Source: Pohlia nutans (taxonomy: Eukaryota > Streptophyta > Bryopsida > Bryales > Mniaceae). From it: 64,000 bases of DNA. The DNA lies in assembly GCA_022496805.1 (NCBI GenBank), contig CM040092.1, positions 2,115,555 through 2,179,554 on the forward strand. Reading direction: 5' to 3'. Position numbers and translations under genes: made by a program. Position 1 is the stretch's first letter; each line of letters opens with the position of its first letter. Shown here in pieces: positions 60,185 to 64,000 of this stretch. The notes beneath the pieces were generated by a model that worked only from the letters and a program-made list of their open reading frames with translations, was not told where the DNA came from and ran no database searches.

Positions 60185-63100
60185 TTATACATTGTGCTCT
60201 GGCTCTGAAAGCAAGCGTTCTGTCTCAGAAGAAGGTATGTCCTTCAAGGGAATCGAAGATACCCGAGTAATAGGAGTGGTGTTCGACAATTTGATGGCAG
60301 CAATTTCTACTCGGAAAAATATCCATTGAAACCGCCGCAACATCTCCAGTAAGGAAAAGAGGAACACCGTTTTAAAGTTGTGACGTAGATGGGCTGACAG
60401 CTTGTATGTCCACGCGCCTCGCAACACCAGATTGCTGCATATTGCCCAGTAATACACCTGAACCATTGCAGAAGCGTAACATCAGAATCATATACAACTC
60501 ACCTTAAACAATGAAAACGAATTATCTCCAGACGTGGATCAATCGATACTTTCAACATCTCTCAACTTTTCCTGATAAGATATTTAACCCTGTAAGTGCC
60601 CAAATGGCCAAAAGTAGCAGCTTGCATATCTATAGGAATGGAAATAAATCATTTAGGAAGCTTCAAGAAGGCAGCAAAATGTATCAATAGAAAGAAGAAA
60701 AAATTGCTTCATTTTTGAACGACAGAGGTATGTTTTGGAAGTTACTAAAATCAACTATCTTCTGCTTTGAGCAATGAATATCTGGTCGAAAGATTTCCAG
60801 AGAACCAAGAGAATTCTCTAATAACTGCTCAAATATTCAAACCCTATTTCATCACTGCTGTGTTTAATGGTGATTCTGATAAGAACGAAGCATTGATTTC
60901 CCCATCGGCAGTACCAAGAAATCATCTTGCACTGTAATCACCTACCCAAGGGCGATTATAGATCAAGGTAGGTCGAAGACACTGTTTAATTGGCTTCCAT
61001 GGACCGCTCATCCACCTGCAATCATCCGATACTAATTTAACAGGTGCCAAACGAGATTCACATATTCAGATGCCGGGACTGGCTGATCTGCCTGAAGTGA
61101 CATCCACTTGCAAGTTGAAGAAAGAATAGCAAGAGAAATAAACTTAGAGAGGGTGAGGTGCAAACCCAAGATCCCAATCCTTGGTGATATCCCACCAAAA
61201 GGAGTAGCAAGAGTTGAGGATTGCAAACAGCACCCACAGTGGACGCAAGTGACTAAACCAGAATGGTAATTCTACGTGGTACTTGAGGGCTGAAATGAAG
61301 ATAACAGGGAACGTCGTAGTGTACTTCAACGCTGCAGTCATCAAAGAAAATTCAGCAAAGAGCACATTATCCCATTTCCTCTCACGTGAATAGAAGGATT
61401 TCATAAATTTCCAAATTTCTGCACAAGGCTTGTACGGTAGCTAACCGTACAAGCAAAAGAGACCTGAATTTCAACCGATATGAACCACACCAAATGAATC
61501 AATCAAACTAGCAAACCATGATAAAGAGCAGAAACCTACCATTAAAAAGACACGTCTTATCTTTTGTGTCATGATATTGTCGTAGGCACTGTAAGAATCT
61601 GCTCAAGTAGGGAAAAGCCAGAATAATGGGTATATAAATAGAGTGGCTCCCGCAAGTATCATTTGCATCCAACCACGCCACAGTGGCAACCTGGTCAAAA
61701 GAAACAGGAAAACTGGTAAGAACATAAGAACCACTATACTGTTACAAACCCACTTACCCAGGTCAAAATCAGCCTCAATATGTTCCCGAGTATGGGCAGT
61801 TTAGGTAAGAAAATTATATGGTTCTGCGTAATGAAAACGACAAGGTGAACTTTTAATTCCAACCGGATCAAAGAGAATCAATCCTCAACCTTAGAAGTGA
61901 TCACAAACATATTAGCACAAACTCACAAGACAAACAACAAACCACATGATCAGGAACATGATGTACACTACAACCAGGGCTGAACTCTTAAACTGCCTTA
62001 GTGGAAAACACTTGCCTGCCGATGATACATCCTACACACTGACCGCTCCAAGTCGGACAAAACCTGCAAGAAACAAGAAGAAATGTTCTTTCATGTAAGC
62101 TCTTACTGTGTCGAAATAAGTCAGTATACAAAAGACAAGTATGAAAATCAATGCTACACTACAAACACCATACACTGCCTGCATACATTGCCTGTGGAGT
62201 TCCAACACATCACCAACAAATAAGTCAGCAAATAACACAGGCTACACAGTATCATGAGAACAAGAAGTCACGTACTTTGGCCATCGAGGTCAGTACGTCC
62301 GCCACAAAGAAGTCTGCAAATGTTATTGGCTGTGCAAAATCAGAAAACACAAAGATCGTTACAGATGCATGATTTTGTCATTTATACATGACTTTGGGAG
62401 CTATGACTGGAGCTGTCTCAGTGGCAATAAATGTATAGATAGAAGCAACTAGATTTGAAATCATCAACGGTGAGCACCGGGAATGACACATGCCTGTAAT
62501 GAGCAGCTATCCCAGAAAAGTAAGTTACAAACACTTCACTACCACACGTCGTTTGACTGCATACCCCTTTGTCATGGACAACCCCTTTGTCATAGACAAC
62601 ATGTAATAAAAACATGTAAAAAGATCTACCGCTATCGATGTCATCAATAGTCGCTTTACATAAATAAATTGTTACTCTATTTATTTAGTGATCCAGCTCT
62701 TTCCTAACCTAACAGCTCGACCAACCCATCCGTTCATTCCTCTAGCATACACAATGCCCATGGAACTAAGCCAGTGGAGTTTGCGTTGATGATTTTATAT
62801 TTTTTTAAATCACGATTAAGCCCTTCTTTGTCTAGTCAGTTTCTCTATTTTCCTGGTCAGAAAGAAAACCTGGATAGGAAAGGTAAGGCGGACAAGAGTC
62901 TTCAGGAAAAAGAATCGGGTTTGCCCGTAGAATGCATCCATAGGGAGTCCCAACACCAATGGCACCATCACATAGAGCAAGACCTGTTCAGCAATCACCA
63001 TTTCATCAAACATGAACCTTGAAATAACTATGCGTGCATCAGTATAGAAAGACAAAACGAGTACACTGATGAGACTGATAATAACACAAACGCCATACTT

Positions 63101-64000
63101 CATAAGCTCAGATTCTTGCACAAACGGCTCCTCACTATCCAAATGTAGCAGTCTGAATGAAGACAAATATGCTTAGCCGACTGTAATAGTTATGATTTGC
63201 TGAACCGGCCCCAAATGACGGACTAAACGACTTCAGAACGACTAGAGCATCTGTGCCAGCCTACACAAAACTGACACACAGGAAAATTGGTGGACTACAT
63301 AGACCGTAAGAGACTATCATATATCTAAATTGGGGTCGTGGCACTAGGAAAATTGTCAGTGAGTAACGAATGCTTCCAGAGAACTATATATCCTGTAGCT
63401 CACAGACATCAATCTAGCAAAATTTGCAAAATTTTGGTAGATTGTGTTGCAAAATAGAAAACGTTGCAAAATTTCACAACGGTAACTTCAGACATGAGGA
63501 CAAGTCAAGCGCTTACTGGTTGTGAAGCTGCATGAGAGACCAAGCCGTGTGAATAAAGATACAGGTATGCCGTCATGCTTGTAATCACAGCCACAGTCAT
63601 CCATGATGCTATCTGAGGCACGAAAGAGACATACGTATCTTACATGAGTACATAAAGCACTTCAGACCACTTTCTGTCTAAGAGAAACTTATTACATCGC
63701 TGATAAGTAACAGAAAAGATATAGAACTTTACATGCTGATATTCACAATCATCTACATCATCAAACTATGCATAAAACAAATGTAACAAACGTATGCCCA
63801 AATCCTTGATGAACACCAAATACGGATCAAGCAACCAAATGGACAAGATATTGACACAATATATTGACGCAACATCACAGTTTCAAGCCAGAGCAAATTT
63901 ACATCCAAGAAACTCAAAAAGAAGTTTTGGAGTTCACCTTCCAGATTTCTTTATGGCTGATGTGATTAAGATCTAGTTCAAACACACGGGCATAAGGTAT
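60185..64000 (-). CDS. EXS-domain (ERD1/XPR1/SYG1) membrane protein, 3' part
   Basis: Nine minus-strand exons in transcript order: 64000-63938 (incomplete), 63612-63517, 62983-62870, 62329-62276, 62063-62016, 61690-61540, 61418-61166, 61015-60946, 60457-60185. They join in frame to 373 residues plus stop; the N-terminus lies beyond the window. The order is PYARVFELD, the hydrophobic ASWMTVAVITSMTAYLYLYS, FADFFVADVLTS, DLERSVCRM, VAWLDAND-CGSHS, LQCLRQYHDTKD, LKYTTTFPVIFISALKYH, YSFWWDITKDWDLG, WTYKLSAHLRHN and LRRFQWIFFRVE. This is the full EXS domain, ending in an acidic SEPEHNV tail. It is a multi-pass protein, probably Golgi/endomembrane or plasma membrane. XPR1/PHO1 relatives export phosphate, and plants also have SPX-less EXS proteins of unclear role. 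Whether an SPX domain precedes cannot be seen. The intron after 62,016 has a GC donor (CAG|GCAAGT). Confidence 0.93.
62012..62018 (-). other. GC-AG splice donor in the EXS gene
   Basis: The exon ending ATCGGCAG is followed by GCAAGT, not GT. The rest of the donor matches the strong consensus that GC introns need, and the exon joins the next one in frame, so a GC-AG intron is the simplest reading. Confidence 0.8.
62203..62241 (-). pseudogene. Duplicated copy of the FADFFVADVL exon inside an EXS intron
   Basis: Between coding exons 62,276-62,329 and 62,016-62,063 lies a second block preceded by an AG acceptor in the same phase. It reads PVLFADLFVGDVL against PITFADFFVADVL in the real exon: 9 of 13 residues and 26 of 39 bases identical. 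Beyond this the copy diverges (ELHRQCMQ). The only in-phase donor I see is a GC site (CAG|GCAGTG), so it is either a relic of exon duplication or an alternative exon. Confidence 0.55.

Noticed and set aside
60584..60610. TTAA-CCCTGTAAGTGCCC end inside an EXS intron as a further TTAA element
   Set aside because: Only one end is visible; no right end with TTAA was found before the next exon.
62984..63152. 56-codon open extension upstream of the VLLYVMVPL exon, hydrophobic and loosely similar to the neighbouring transmembrane exon
   Set aside because: Its acceptor would need a phase-2 upstream donor, but the adjacent exons end in phase 0, and the exon at 63,517-63,612 already supplies this segment with far better similarity to the family.

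Overview
The window looks like nuclear DNA of a land plant with a fairly large, repeat-rich genome. It holds parts of two clear plant genes with plant-type GT-AG introns (and one GC-AG intron): an AINTEGUMENTA/PLETHORA/BABY BOOM-type AP2 transcription factor and an EXS-domain membrane protein. The rest is AT-rich and crowded with short non-autonomous DNA transposons and one large Mutator-like element. No bacterial-type operons, CRISPR arrays or LTR-retrotransposon gag/pol genes are visible. The long AP2 protein (864 aa, several polyQ runs) and modest introns would suit a non-flowering lineage, but the sequence alone does not fix the taxon.

Layout. 1-16 kb: AT-rich intergenic DNA with MITEs of several superfamilies. 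16.1-17.7 kb: GC-richer presumed promoter/leader of the AP2 gene. 17,730-23,777 (+): complete euANT-type double-AP2 gene in 8 exons, one of them only 9 nt, coding exons much more GC-rich than the surroundings. 24-30 kb: flank with long hairpins and MITEs. 30,763-40,163: a 9.4-kb Mutator-like element with about 360-bp terminal inverted repeats and a perfect 9-bp target duplication. It carries a decayed transposase gene (minus strand) and a converging, decayed zinc-finger/charged-protein gene (plus strand), an organisation like maize MuDR, and is itself invaded by three CACTA-type MITEs. 40-60 kb: mostly MITEs, including a three-level nest at 42.2-43.9 kb. 60,185-64,000 (-): the 3' nine exons of an EXS-family gene (PHO1/XPR1/SYG1 superfamily), running off the right edge.

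The most unusual signal is a large set of short elements, in at least two sequence families, that all begin CCCYT, end ARGGG and sit between two TTAA tetranucleotides. Three of them are inserted into other elements of the set whose uninterrupted relatives are also in the window, so the empty sites can be read directly and show one TTAA before insertion and two after. That is the signature of piggyBac-type transposition, which is not a standard component of land-plant genomes. No matching transposase is present in the window.

The two host genes are unrelated in function: one is a developmental regulator of meristem/stem-cell identity, the other an integral membrane protein probably involved in phosphate or Golgi/membrane transport. 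Nothing suggests they work together.
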